A stretch of 64,000 bases of DNA from Rikenellaceae bacterium (lineage in GTDB: Bacteria > Bacteroidota > Bacteroidia > Bacteroidales > Rikenellaceae). The DNA lies in assembly GCA_015060065.1 (NCBI GenBank), contig SUZF01000005.1:1-64000 (forward strand), written 5' to 3'. Both the position numbers and the translations under genes were made by a program. The notes under the pieces were generated by a model. That model saw only the letters and a program-made list of their open reading frames with translations. It was not told the origin of the DNA and searched no databases. Shown piece after piece: positions 22,340-30,796 of the stretch (position 1 is the first letter of the stretch; every line of letters begins with the position of its first letter).

Positions 22340-25171
22340 CTACTTCGCAGCCTGCGCTTCGGGGCGCATAACTACATAGACCATATTGTTGTCTTTGAGA
22401 ATCTTCTTCGCCAACTTCTGAACATCGCTGTATTTGAGATTCTTTACGATATCCTCGTAGGTGCCGTATTGGTCGATGCCATTCTCATACCACGAGCGGA
22501 TAACCTGCATCCAGCCATTGTTCTGTTCGAGGGTATTCTTCCAGTTTTTGAGGAAGAACTCGCGCGACTTCTCGATATCCTCGGCAAGCGGACCTTCGGC
22601 TGCAATCTTCTGAATCTCTGCGAGTACGATACCGCTCAACTCGTCAGCCTGCTTCTCGTTGGTGTCGAACTGGATTTTGAGGTTGTAGGTCTCAAACGGA
22701 GCATCGTCAAACGAGCCTTGTACGCCCACGCCGTAGGTGCCGCCCTTCTCCTCGCGAATCGAGATGAGGTAGCGCGAGTTGAGTGCCTGCGTGAGGAAAA
22801 TCATCGTCAGACGATTTTTAAGCGAAGCCTTCGCCTTGCCGGTGTAGATGCGCGCTACCGAAACCTTCGGCTGCTGCATCGTAGCCTTAAAGTCATTCAC
22901 AACCTCGCCCTTGGCATAGCGTACTCCGTCATCAACAAACGAGAGGCGCTGCTTCGATGCGGGCAGCGAGCCGATATACTTCTCAACCAGCGGTCGGAGC
23001 GTTTCGATATCGACATTACCCACGAAGGTATATGTAAAGGTGTTGCCATTGGGGTAGAGCGTAGCAAATACCTCGTCCAAACGCTCAAAATTAACCTTAT
23101 CGAGCATCTCCATCGAGAGAGCCTGACGGCGCGGATTGTCGCCGTAGAGGGTCTTCTCAACCTGTTCGCCCATGATGTAGTCTGGATTGGTTTTGAGGTT
23201 ATCGACATAGGCGCGATACTGTTTCATTACGGTCTCGAAGTCGTTCTTGTCGAAGCGCGGAGTAGTTACGTTCAGGTAGAGCAACTGCAACATCGTCTCG
23301 ATATCCTTGGGCGAGCAGTTACCATTCACACCATGATCATACTCGCTGGCATTGAGATAGACGGTTGCCGATTTACCGGAGAGTTGCTTGCGAAGGTCTG
23401 CACGTGAGAACTTCGACACGCCCGACATCTGGACCATTGTCGGGATGAAGAGACCGGTGTAGTAGTCCTCGTCCGAGAGGAGCGAAAGACCACCCTCCGT
23501 GTTGGCTTTGAGCAGCACCTCGTCAGCCTTCAACGTCGAGGGCTTAACGATTACGCGGGTACCGTTTGCCAAAGTCCACTCGGTGGTGCCGAGTTTCTCG
23601 TTGAGTTTGGTCTTGACTACGGGCGAGCCTTTCAACTCGACATTCTCACTGATAAGCGGCTCCTTTACGACATTATCCTCGTAGGGCGCAATCTCTGCGG
23701 CTGCAACCTTCTTGATGATACCCAGCACCTCCGCCTCGGTAGGATTAACCACGCCTGCTTTTTCGGGAGCGTTCATAATCACAATCTGGTTGGTCGGAGT
23801 GATAAGTTTGCTTGCAATTTGGTTGATAACATCCACATTGAGATTCTTGATAATCATACTATCCAACTGCCACTCGGTCTTTGCATCGGGCATCGGGCTG
23901 TTGTTGCGGAAGTTATCGAGGTAAATCTCCACATACTCGCCATTCTTGCGGTCGTTGCGGTTGTTGTAGGCACGCTCGCAACTGCGCAACAGGTCGTTTT
24001 GTGCGCGCTCGAACTCGCCCGGAGTGAAGCCGTGACGACGAATGCGCTCAACCTCGGTAGCGACAGCCTCGAAAGCGGTCGCCAACTTGCCATCCTGCGA
24101 CTGTGCTGCCACGCTGAACGACTCGAAGGTGGGGCAGATGCCGAACGGGCCATCGCTCATACCTGCGCCAACGAAGGGTGCATTGGGTTTCATCGCAATC
24201 TCCGAAAGGCGGGCATTACCCATGCGGGTCATCAACATAGTGATAATATCCATCATCTCGGCATAGATAGTGTTGGCAGCCTGCTTCGGAACAAGATTGC
24301 CACGCTTGAAGATGTAGCGTACAACCGAACTTGTCATTTCGGGGTCGGTAAATACCGAAACGATAGGCTCCTCGTTGTTGGGGATTACGATAACCTCCTT
24401 CTGTGCTGCATCAGCAGGCGAAGCGGGGATATCGCTCATCAGCGTTTTGAGTTTGCCCTCGACATAATCCACATCGACATCTCCCACGATAGCAATAGCC
24501 TGCAATTCGGGGCGATACCACTTGCGGTAGAACGATTCGAGGTCGCTGTGCGAGAAGCCTTTCAGACCGTCGAGATGACCGATAAGATTGCGATGCTCGT
24601 ACTTTGTTCCGCGAGCCACAGTCTGAATCATATTGATAGTCGAGCGCCATGCAGCACCATCACGGGTGCGCAACTCCTCCATAATCACACCACGCTCGGA
24701 GTCAATCTCCTTGGGTGCAAGAGTGATGAAGTGCGACCAGTCGTGCAGTACGAGCAGTGCGCTATCGACAATCTCCTTGCGGGTTGTCGGCACATCGCGC
24801 AACTGATACTCGGTGTAGTCCCACGAAGTACCTGCGTTCAGATTGTAGCCGAACTTTACACCAATACTCTCCAAGTAGTTGATAAGCTGCTTGCCGGGGA
24901 GATTCTTGGTGCCGTTGAAAGCCATGTGTTCGAGGAAGTGAGCCAGACCCTGCTGGTTGTCATCCTCCTGAATCGCTCCCACATCGTGCAGGATGTAGAA
25001 GTGCGCCTGTCCCTTGGGTTTCTCGTTGTGACGGATGTAGTAGGTAAGACCGTTTTCGAGTTTGCCTACACGAACATCCTTGTCTGCCTCTATCGGCTGC
25101 ATCGGGTTGAATTGAGCCGATACGCTCGCCGCCGTAATCATTGCGACAACGAACAAAAATAGTCGTTTCAT
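22340..25171 (-). CDS. M16-family (pitrilysin-like) zinc peptidase, exported
   Basis: 943-residue periplasmic or envelope metallopeptidase. The signal peptide is residues 1-19 (ending VSAQ). The inverted zinc motif HFLEH is at 78-82 in GLAHFLEHMAFNGT, with the downstream glutamate region LRTRDGAAW/ITLAPKEIDSERGVIMEEL. Four M16 domains fit the length; the second catalytic-like half (from about 520) lacks HxxEH, as is normal for the structural half. Long near-perfect open frames on the opposite strand are codon-usage shadows. Confidence 0.9.
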   Translation of the reverse strand: MKRLFLFVVAMITAASVSAQFNPMQPIEADKDVRVGKLENGLTYYIRHNEKPKGQAHFYILHDVGAIQEDDNQQGLAHFLEHMAFNGTKNLPGKQLINYLESIGVKFGYNLNAGTSWDYTEYQLRDVPTTRKEIVDSALLVLHDWSHFITLAPKEIDSERGVIMEELRTRDGAAWRSTINMIQTVARGTKYEHRNLIGHLDGLKGFSHSDLESFYRKWYRPELQAIAIVGDVDVDYVEGKLKTLMSDIPASPADAAQKEVIVIPNNEEPIVSVFTDPEMTSSVVRYIFKRGNLVPKQAANTIYAEMMDIITMLMTRMGNARLSEIAMKPNAPFVGAGMSDGPFGICPTFESFSVAAQSQDGKLATAFEAVATEVERIRRHGFTPGEFERAQNDLLRSCERAYNNRNDRKNGEYVEIYLDNFRNNSPMPDAKTEWQLDSMIIKNLNVDVINQIASKLITPTNQIVIMNAPEKAGVVNPTEAEVLGIIKKVAAAEIAPYEDNVVKEPLISENVELKGSPVVKTKLNEKLGTTEWTLANGTRVIVKPSTLKADEVLLKANTEGGLSLLSDEDYYTGLFIPTMVQMSGVSKFSRADLRKQLSGKSATVYLNASEYDHGVNGNCSPKDIETMLQLLYLNVTTPRFDKNDFETVMKQYRAYVDNLKTNPDYIMGEQVEKTLYGDNPRRQALSMEMLDKVNFERLDEVFATLYPNGNTFTYTFVGNVDIETLRPLVEKYIGSLPASKQRLSFVDDGVRYAKGEVVNDFKATMQQPKVSVARIYTGKAKASLKNRLTMIFLTQALNSRYLISIREEKGGTYGVGVQGSFDDAPFETYNLKIQFDTNEKQADELSGIVLAEIQKIAAEGPLAEDIEKSREFFLKNWKNTLEQNNGWMQVIRSWYENGIDQYGTYEDIVKNLKYSDVQKLAKKILKDNNMVYVVMRPEAQAAK

Positions 25172-25219
25172 TGTTTTGTATAGATTAAAAGGTTATTGTT
25201 TTTCTTGCCATTAGCCACA

Positions 25220-25313
25220 TTTGATAATTGACATTTGATAATTGACAATTGATAATTTATAATTGATAATTAAAGGTAATTTATTTAATTGTGAATTGCA
25301 AGTTACAACTTGC
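25220..25313. repeat. 7-bp array plus GCAAGTT/AACTTGC hairpin
   Basis: Interrupted heptamer array (ttgataa/ttgacaa types, 25220-25271), then a hairpin GCAAGTT-AC-AACTTGC at 25298-25313, just past the stop of the HTH gene. TTGCCATTAGCCA at 25204 recurs at 57289. Confidence 0.8.
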
Positions 25314-25316
25314 GAG

Positions 25317-25523
25317 TTAGTTTCTTCGGAACTCCAAAATCTCTCCGGGTTGGCACTCTAATTCGCGGCAAATTGCTTCGAGAGTCGAGAAACGAATCGC
25401 CTTGGCTTTGCCGGTCTTCAAAATCGAGAGGTTTGCCGGTGTGATATTGACCCTTTCGGATAACTCGGTTAGCGTCATCTTGCGACGAGCCATAACTACG
25501 TCCATATTTATAATTATAGCCAT
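25317..25523 (-). CDS. Small XRE-family HTH regulator
   Basis: 68-residue DNA-binding protein, almost only a Cro/CI-type helix-turn-helix: MTLTELSERVNITPANLSILKTGKAKAIRFSTLEAICRELECQPGEIL. It matches the YozG-like group that often neighbours a DUF2975 membrane protein; no such gene is here. MAIIINMDVVMARRK is the usual N-terminus of the group, so I start at 25523, not at Met7. The start is preceded at ideal Shine-Dalgarno distance (7 nt) by a run of nine G. Confidence 0.88.
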   Translation of the reverse strand: MAIIINMDVVMARRKMTLTELSERVNITPANLSILKTGKAKAIRFSTLEAICRELECQPGEILEFRRN

Positions 25524-25530
25524 AGCGCGA

Positions 25531-25539
25531 CCCCCCCCC
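25531..25539 (-). promoter_or_regulatory. Nine-G ribosome-binding site of HTH gene
   Basis: Nine consecutive G on the minus strand, 7 nt before the ATG at 25523. A homopolymer of this length is prone to slippage and here sits in the translation-initiation region. Confidence 0.6.
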
Positions 25540-25830
25540 TTGAAATTGTGATTATATCTGTCATAATATCAGTGTTTTATCCTAACTATAACGCGGTCAG
25601 ACGGTCAGCCCCCGTACTTCGTGGGCGCGATGCCTCGACCTTTACAATCGCAAAGTTATGAAAAATATGACGAAAAACAAATATTATTTATTGTTTTACG
25701 ATAAAATCATTCTGCTTTTTCAATGTTCTAAACGGAGTTTTATAGTGTCGTATTGTGCTGAAAACGCAAATATGGTTGTCGGTTTGCTGAAAATATGGTA
25801 CTTTTGTCGAAATCAGAAACAGGAAAACTT
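25540..25830. other. Intergenic region with divergent promoters
   Basis: No stable gene visible. A minus-strand TAACTTTG (25651-25658) probably drives the HTH gene with a leader of about 120 nt, including direct repeats of cggtcag near 25597-25610. A 16-codon frame starting with ATG at 25564 (minus) reads through the nine-G tract and ends inside the HTH gene in another frame. The right half is AT-rich and otherwise empty. Confidence 0.55.
25799..25806 (+). promoter_or_regulatory. -7 box of acyl-ACP thioesterase gene
   Basis: TACTTTTG with TTG at 25776-25778 twenty bp upstream; 24 bp before the ATG at 25831. Confidence 0.6.
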
Positions 25831-26559
25831 ATGCAGTCAGGAAATATTTACGACTTTAAGGTCGAGCCGCAGGATGTCGATTTTGCCTTGCGCGCCCGTC
25901 TTGCAGCCATGTGCGGAAATATCCTCAATATTGCGGGTCAGGATGCTCACCGTAACGGATTTGGTACGGATGCCGTGATGAAACAGAATAACTCGTGGGT
26001 GCTGTCGCGCTTGGCTATCGAGTTCGATTACCTACCCAAGCAGTATGACGCCTACAAGATTCGCACGTGGATTGTCGATTCGGGACGTATTATTTCGGTG
26101 CGAAACTTTGTGCTTTCCGATGCTGCGGGAGGGGTCTTCGGTAGGGTAACCTCGCAGTGGTGTATGATTAACCTCGAAACACGCCGTCCGTGTGACCTGA
26201 CACCTGTGCTTGATGCTTGCCGTCAATATGTATTCGACGAGGAGGCTCCGTGTGAGGCTCCGCGCAAACTTGCGGCTGTTGAGGCGGAGGCTACAACCGA
26301 GCATCGCGTGGTTTATAGCGATATAGACTTTAACCGACACGTCAATACGTTGCGTTATATCGAGATGATGGTCGATACGCTGCCTATTGAGGTGCTTGCC
26401 GAGCCACACGCTATACGCCTCGATATTCACTTTGTGAAGGAGTCGCGCTATGGTCAGACCCTCACTATCGGCTCTCGCCACGAGGCGGACTGCTGGCTCT
26501 TCGAGATTAAGGATAACGATGGCGCAGTCATCTGTCGTGCCACCTTCGAATTTCGATAG
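25831..26559 (+). CDS. Acyl-ACP thioesterase
   Basis: 242-residue cytosolic enzyme with two hot-dog domains, like plant FatA/FatB and bacterial relatives: hydrolyses acyl-ACP to free fatty acid. Domain 1 runs about 1-125 (NGFGTDAVMKQNNSWVLSRL, IRTWI), domain 2 about 150-242, with the catalytic-type segment YSDIDFNRHVNTLRYIEMMVD carrying Asp/Asn/His. Start chosen at ATG 25831, after the promoter box; an in-frame upstream start at 25795 precedes the box. A terminator follows, so it is monocistronic. Confidence 0.85.
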   Translation: MQSGNIYDFKVEPQDVDFALRARLAAMCGNILNIAGQDAHRNGFGTDAVMKQNNSWVLSRLAIEFDYLPKQYDAYKIRTWIVDSGRIISVRNFVLSDAAGGVFGRVTSQWCMINLETRRPCDLTPVLDACRQYVFDEEAPCEAPRKLAAVEAEATTEHRVVYSDIDFNRHVNTLRYIEMMVDTLPIEVLAEPHAIRLDIHFVKESRYGQTLTIGSRHEADCWLFEIKDNDGAVICRATFEFR

Positions 26560-26588
26560 ATTGGATGAAATAGGTGTAATGATGCCAA

Positions 26589-26626
26589 AAAACAAAGCGC
26601 AGACTTTCGGGTCTGCGCTTTGTTTT
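26589..26626. terminator. Bidirectional terminator
   Basis: A 16-bp perfect stem (26589-26604 with 26611-26626) with loop tttcgg, A-rich on one side and T-rich on the other, between the convergent thioesterase and BspA-like genes. Confidence 0.9.
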
Positions 26627-26647
26627 AGGGGAGAGTTTTATGCGGAT

Positions 26648-28441
26648 TTACTGCTCTGCCGAGAAGTCGTACTCCTCGATATATGAAGCGTAGTCACTCC
26701 AATATTGTTTTGCTTTGTAGTCGTTTATAATGCTGTCATCATCAGATGTGGGAACGTAAATCTTACAGCCAATAGGCAAAAAAGAGCCATTACCATCATA
26801 GTATGAGAACATATAATAACCTCCGGTTGGTGGCGTTGTCGGTTTACAATAAACCTCTTTCAACGAGGTGCAATCTTGGAATGCAGAACCTCCAATCTCA
26901 GTAACGCTATCGGGAATAGTTACACTTGTCAGCGAGGTGCAATCACAGAATGCAGCAGTTTCAATCGAAGTAACGCTGTCGGGGATAGTAACACTTGTCA
27001 GCGATTTGCAACGATGAAATGCATGACCTCCAATCGAAGTAACGCCATTGCCAATAGTTACACTTGTCAGCGAGCTGCAACTAGAGAATGCAGAATCTTC
27101 AATCTCAGTAACGCTATCGGGGATAGTAATACTTGTCAGCGAGGTGCAATAAGAAAATGCCCACATTCCAATCGAAGTAACGCTATCGGGAATAGTATAA
27201 GAAGTCGCACCACGACCAATAGCAAATGAACATAATGTGCCATTTACAATCAAACAGCGATTATCTTCCGAAGCAAATTTGCCATAGAATGCTTTCAGCG
27301 AGGTGCAATTACTGAATGCATCCTCTCCAATCTCAGTAACGCTATCGGGAATAGTTACACTTGTCAGTGAGTCGCAAAAATAGAATGCATACTCTCCAAT
27401 CGAAGTAACTTTTCCGTCAAAGGTAATCGTTCCATATCCAGCCTCTTTATCGTAGGTGTTCGATACGATATTTGCTCCGAAAACATCGGTGGCATTAGGT
27501 GTAACGATTTCCCCATTGCTCGAAGTGTATCTAATCTGATTTATAGCAATCTTTTCCTCAAATTCCAACGCCGTCATCGGCTGAATGGTATTGCGCTCGA
27601 TAACAATCTCCTTGTCGGTATATTGTCCCATAATTTTACCTTCGGTGGATTCGATCTCAACAGCCAAACCCTTTTCAAAAGTCTGCGGAGGCAGGGCGAT
27701 ATAGAATGCTGTAGCCTCTGCGCCGAGCGTTACGCCATTGCCGCAATCGAGTTTAACCTTTGTCAGGATTGTGTCATCGAAAATAAGATTCCCACCAGCA
27801 CCATTCTCATTATCGTCTGCCGTACCGTTTTCTGCCGCGAGAATTGCTGTTGCATCTGCCGAGTTGATGTAAATCTCGCCCGCAACCTGTTCGCCATTAT
27901 TTCCATTTATAGTTATGCTCTTAATCTTTTCGCCCGCGCCTGTAAGTTGCAGTTTGAGCCAACCACAGACATTCTTGAGCGAGAATTGGTTGTACTCGCC
28001 CACAGAAATCATAATGTTTCCATCCAGACCATAACTATCTGCAAGATAGTGTTGTGTGGCAGGCAGAAACGCCTGTACATTGTAGGTGTCGGTGTTGATG
28101 TAGTAATTCTCGTTGTATGGATAGACGACAACCACTCTCTTCATCGTCTCGGTGGCAGAGCCGGCAGAAACTCGTTTGAGATTACCGACACGTTCGCCCG
28201 TCTCGCCCTGGAATTGCCACTTCTGGTTGGCATCCGAGCGATAAAACACCGACACAAGGTCATTTTTAGTCCAGACGGTCTTTTGTGCCTCATTGAGTTG
28301 AACTCGGGTATCGTCATCGCCACCCTCGAAGCCTACGGTCAGCGATTCGGGAGCATCCACAGGTCGCAAATCCTGCGTTTCGTCGGTTGTACAAGCAGCG
28401 AAAAGCATTGCCACAAGTGCAAAAATGCAAAATCTTTTCAT
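26648..28441 (-). CDS. BspA-like leucine-rich-repeat surface lipoprotein
   Basis: 597-residue lipoprotein. The signal peptide ends FAAC. Residues about 25-290 form a fimbrillin-like beta domain (TRVQLNEAQKTVWTKNDLVSVFYRSD). From about 330 seven LRR_5/BspA-type units of some 23 residues follow, with the pattern SLTSVTIPDSVTEIGxxAFxxC; a break after unit 2 carries a non-repeat insert (FYGKFASEDNRCLIVNGT). BspA relatives mediate adhesion or aggregation. At DNA level several units are almost identical 69-bp blocks, so copy number can change by recombination. It lies 30 bp downstream of a 39-residue peptide gene sharing its promoter. Confidence 0.87.
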   Translation of the reverse strand: MKRFCIFALVAMLFAACTTDETQDLRPVDAPESLTVGFEGGDDDTRVQLNEAQKTVWTKNDLVSVFYRSDANQKWQFQGETGERVGNLKRVSAGSATETMKRVVVVYPYNENYYINTDTYNVQAFLPATQHYLADSYGLDGNIMISVGEYNQFSLKNVCGWLKLQLTGAGEKIKSITINGNNGEQVAGEIYINSADATAILAAENGTADDNENGAGGNLIFDDTILTKVKLDCGNGVTLGAEATAFYIALPPQTFEKGLAVEIESTEGKIMGQYTDKEIVIERNTIQPMTALEFEEKIAINQIRYTSSNGEIVTPNATDVFGANIVSNTYDKEAGYGTITFDGKVTSIGEYAFYFCDSLTSVTIPDSVTEIGEDAFSNCTSLKAFYGKFASEDNRCLIVNGTLCSFAIGRGATSYTIPDSVTSIGMWAFSYCTSLTSITIPDSVTEIEDSAFSSCSSLTSVTIGNGVTSIGGHAFHRCKSLTSVTIPDSVTSIETAAFCDCTSLTSVTIPDSVTEIGGSAFQDCTSLKEVYCKPTTPPTGGYYMFSYYDGNGSFLPIGCKIYVPTSDDDSIINDYKAKQYWSDYASYIEEYDFSAEQ

Positions 28442-28471
28442 GGTATTTTATTTATAAGTTTTGTGCTTTGA

Positions 28472-28591
28472 TTACCAATCCTGATCGGGTTTAATGACGG
28501 GGTCTTCGACATTGGAGGTCTGGGCAAAGCCTCGCTCGGTTGCAACTGCGAAAAGTTGCAATTCGGGTGCTTGATAGAATATGTTTTTCAT
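28472..28591 (-). CDS. 39-residue peptide, upstream of BspA-like gene
   Basis: Short open frame beginning MKNIFYQAPELQLFAVATE and ending VIKPDQDW. The K-x-Y/F-x-APE start recalls small proteins that commonly precede lipoprotein and adhesin genes in Bacteroidales. There is no classical signal peptide and only a moderately hydrophobic middle (LQLFAVA). A promoter (TAAGTTTG, 28621-28628, minus) lies 29 bp upstream and the BspA-like gene starts 30 bp downstream, so the two form one unit. Function unknown; reality rests on promoter position and resemblance to similar short genes. Confidence 0.6.
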   Translation of the reverse strand: MKNIFYQAPELQLFAVATERGFAQTSNVEDPVIKPDQDW

Positions 28592-28620
28592 AAAAATGAT
28601 TTGTGTTATCCTTGATATTG

Positions 28621-28628
28621 CAAACTTA
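28621..28628 (-). promoter_or_regulatory. -7 box of small peptide/BspA-like unit
   Basis: TAAGTTTG on the minus strand, matching TAnnTTTG. Confidence 0.55.
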
Positions 28629-28759
28629 GAAAACTTTTCTGAAACGAACAACACTTGTGCAGGGCATTGTTGCGGTAAAGTTTGCATCTGGCTTGACGCT
28701 GGCACGAGGGGTCGAGTCGATGAATGGCGAAAAAGTTGTGTGATTTTCGATAATTTTCA

Positions 28760-28767
28760 TATCTTTG
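28760..28767 (+). promoter_or_regulatory. -7 box of dsbD
   Basis: TATCTTTG, 31 bp before the ATG at 28799. Confidence 0.6.
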
Positions 28768-28798
28768 TACCCTATTGAAAATTAAAGAGTATAGAGAT

Positions 28799-30754
28799 AT
28801 GAATTTTTTATTGCGTCTGTTTTCGGTTTTTGCTGCTCTGCTAATCTCGTTTGGCGTGTCGGCACAAAATAACAACCCTTCGGTAAAGTGGAAGGGCGAG
28901 GTTAAGGAGTTGGGCGAGAACGCCTACGAACTCCTGCTCGAAGGTACAGTCCGCGAGGACTGGCACACCTACGACCTCCATTCGAGTTACTCCTCGACAT
29001 ATATCGACCTTGCGGAGAGCGTGGGCATTACCTTCGATGGCGAGCCTTACGAAGTAACTCCCTCAAAGAGGGTCGAGGCAGATGGCGAGGTGCATGGCGA
29101 GTACTATGGCACCTTCGTCTTGGGGCAGAAGTTCTCGCTCGCAGATGGTGCAGGCAAGATTAAGGGTAAGGTTATCTGGATGTCTTGCATCGGTACGCAG
29201 TGCGGAATGCCGGAGGAGTGGGACTTCTCGTTCAAGGTTGGCAATGCTGCGGCTCAAAGCGAAATCAAGGCAGCGGATGAGGCTGCACCCGCTACGGCCG
29301 GCAAACCCTTCGATTGGGGTCTGGTCTTGGAGGCTATTTTGTGGGGCTTTGCGGCACTGCTCACCCCGTGTGTCTTCCCGATGGTGCCGATGACCGTATC
29401 GTTCTTTATGAAGGGTAGCGAGAACAAGGCTGCGGGTCGTGCGAAGGCATTTACCTATGGCTTGTTTATCATTGCGCTCTATACACTTCCCATTGCGGCA
29501 ATTATCCTCATCACACGCTTTGTCGGAGGCGAGGCTGTGACGGCAGATATCTTCAATTGGTTGGCTACGCATTGGTTGCCCAATATCCTCTTCTTTGTGG
29601 TATTTATGGTCTTTGCGGCATCGTTTTTCGGTGCTTTCGAGATTACATTGCCGAGTGCGCTGGTCAATAAGAGCGACCAGAAGGCGGACAAGGGTGGTAT
29701 TGCCGGTATCTTCTTTATGGCTTTGACGCTGGTGCTGGTGTCGTTCTCATGTACGGGACCGATTGTCGGCTCGGTGCTTATCCAATCGACCGCAGGCGAG
29801 TTCTGGCAACCGATTGTGACGATGTTTGCATTCTCGGTGGCGTTTGCGCTGCCATTCACACTCTTTGCACTCTTCCCCTCGTTGCTCAAAAATCTGCCCA
29901 AGAGTGGCGGTTGGCTCAACTCGGTAAAGGTTGTGCTTGGTTTCGTGGAGGTGGCCCTCGGATTTAAGTTTTTGAGCGTTGCCGACCAGACCTACCATTG
30001 GGGTCTGCTCGACAGAGAGGTATATCTGGCTATCTGGATTGTCTGCTTCTCGCTGCTGGGTTTGTACCTGCTTGGAAAGTTGCGTTTTGCGCACGATAGC
30101 GAATTGAAGCATATCTCGGTTACACGCCTTGGTCTGGCTATTGCAGTCTTTACCTTTGTGGTCTATATGATTCCCGGAATGTGGGGCGCACCGCTCAATG
30201 CTCTGTCGGGCTACCTGCCTCCGATTCATACGCAGGATTTCGTAATGTCGCAGGGTGCAGTGTCGGCTCCCGTAGCAGCAACGCAGAGCGTTAAGTATGG
30301 CGATAAACTCCACCTGCCACACGGATTGCAGGGTTACTTCGACCTTGCCGAGGCGGAGGCGGCAGCCAAGCGCGAAGGCAAGCCCCTCTTTGTCGATATC
30401 ACGGGTCACGGATGCGTGAATTGCCGCGAGATGGAGGCGAGAGTGTGGAGCGACGAGCGTGTGCTGAACCTCCTGCGCGAGAAGTATGTCGTGGTGGCTC
30501 TCTATACCGATGACAAGATGCCTGTTCCGGAGTCGGAGTGGCTGACTACGGAGGGTGGCGACACATTCAAAACGCTGGGTCGCATCAACTCATACATTGC
30601 CCGCACACGCTTTGGTGTGAATGCACAACCCAACTATGTGCTGATTACGGCAGATGGCGAGCAACTTGCTCCTACACGCGGCTACGATTTGAGTGTCGAT
30701 GGCTTCGTAGAATTCTTGGAGAACGGCGTTGCCGAGTTCGAGAAGCGCAAGTAG
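28799..30754 (+). CDS. dsbD: Thiol:disulfide interchange protein DsbD
   Basis: 651-residue inner-membrane protein passing reducing power from cytosolic thioredoxin to the periplasm. After a signal peptide (ending GVSAQ) comes an N-terminal DsbD-type beta domain (about 20-150; the SCIGTQCGMPEEW segment holds two Cys). Then a CcdA/DsbD membrane core of eight or so helices (PCVFPMVPMTVSFF; SCTGPIVGSVL) carries the membrane cysteines. A C-terminal thioredoxin domain ends the protein, with HGCVNCREME (C539, C542). All three modules look intact. I start at 28799, where the signal peptide begins. Candidate partners include other envelope redoxins, but not the cysteine-less one at 6419. Confidence 0.92.
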   Translation: MNFLLRLFSVFAALLISFGVSAQNNNPSVKWKGEVKELGENAYELLLEGTVREDWHTYDLHSSYSSTYIDLAESVGITFDGEPYEVTPSKRVEADGEVHGEYYGTFVLGQKFSLADGAGKIKGKVIWMSCIGTQCGMPEEWDFSFKVGNAAAQSEIKAADEAAPATAGKPFDWGLVLEAILWGFAALLTPCVFPMVPMTVSFFMKGSENKAAGRAKAFTYGLFIIALYTLPIAAIILITRFVGGEAVTADIFNWLATHWLPNILFFVVFMVFAASFFGAFEITLPSALVNKSDQKADKGGIAGIFFMALTLVLVSFSCTGPIVGSVLIQSTAGEFWQPIVTMFAFSVAFALPFTLFALFPSLLKNLPKSGGWLNSVKVVLGFVEVALGFKFLSVADQTYHWGLLDREVYLAIWIVCFSLLGLYLLGKLRFAHDSELKHISVTRLGLAIAVFTFVVYMIPGMWGAPLNALSGYLPPIHTQDFVMSQGAVSAPVAATQSVKYGDKLHLPHGLQGYFDLAEAEAAAKREGKPLFVDITGHGCVNCREMEARVWSDERVLNLLREKYVVVALYTDDKMPVPESEWLTTEGGDTFKTLGRINSYIARTRFGVNAQPNYVLITADGEQLAPTRGYDLSVDGFVEFLENGVAEFEKRK

Positions 30755-30796
30755 GGGATAGAAGCACCGGTTTTAACCCTCAATCAACGAGCATCG

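Noticed and set aside
22328..25162. Two long plus-strand frames opposite the M16 peptidase
   Set aside because: Same codon-usage shadow; the minus-strand product has a signal peptide and HxxEH.
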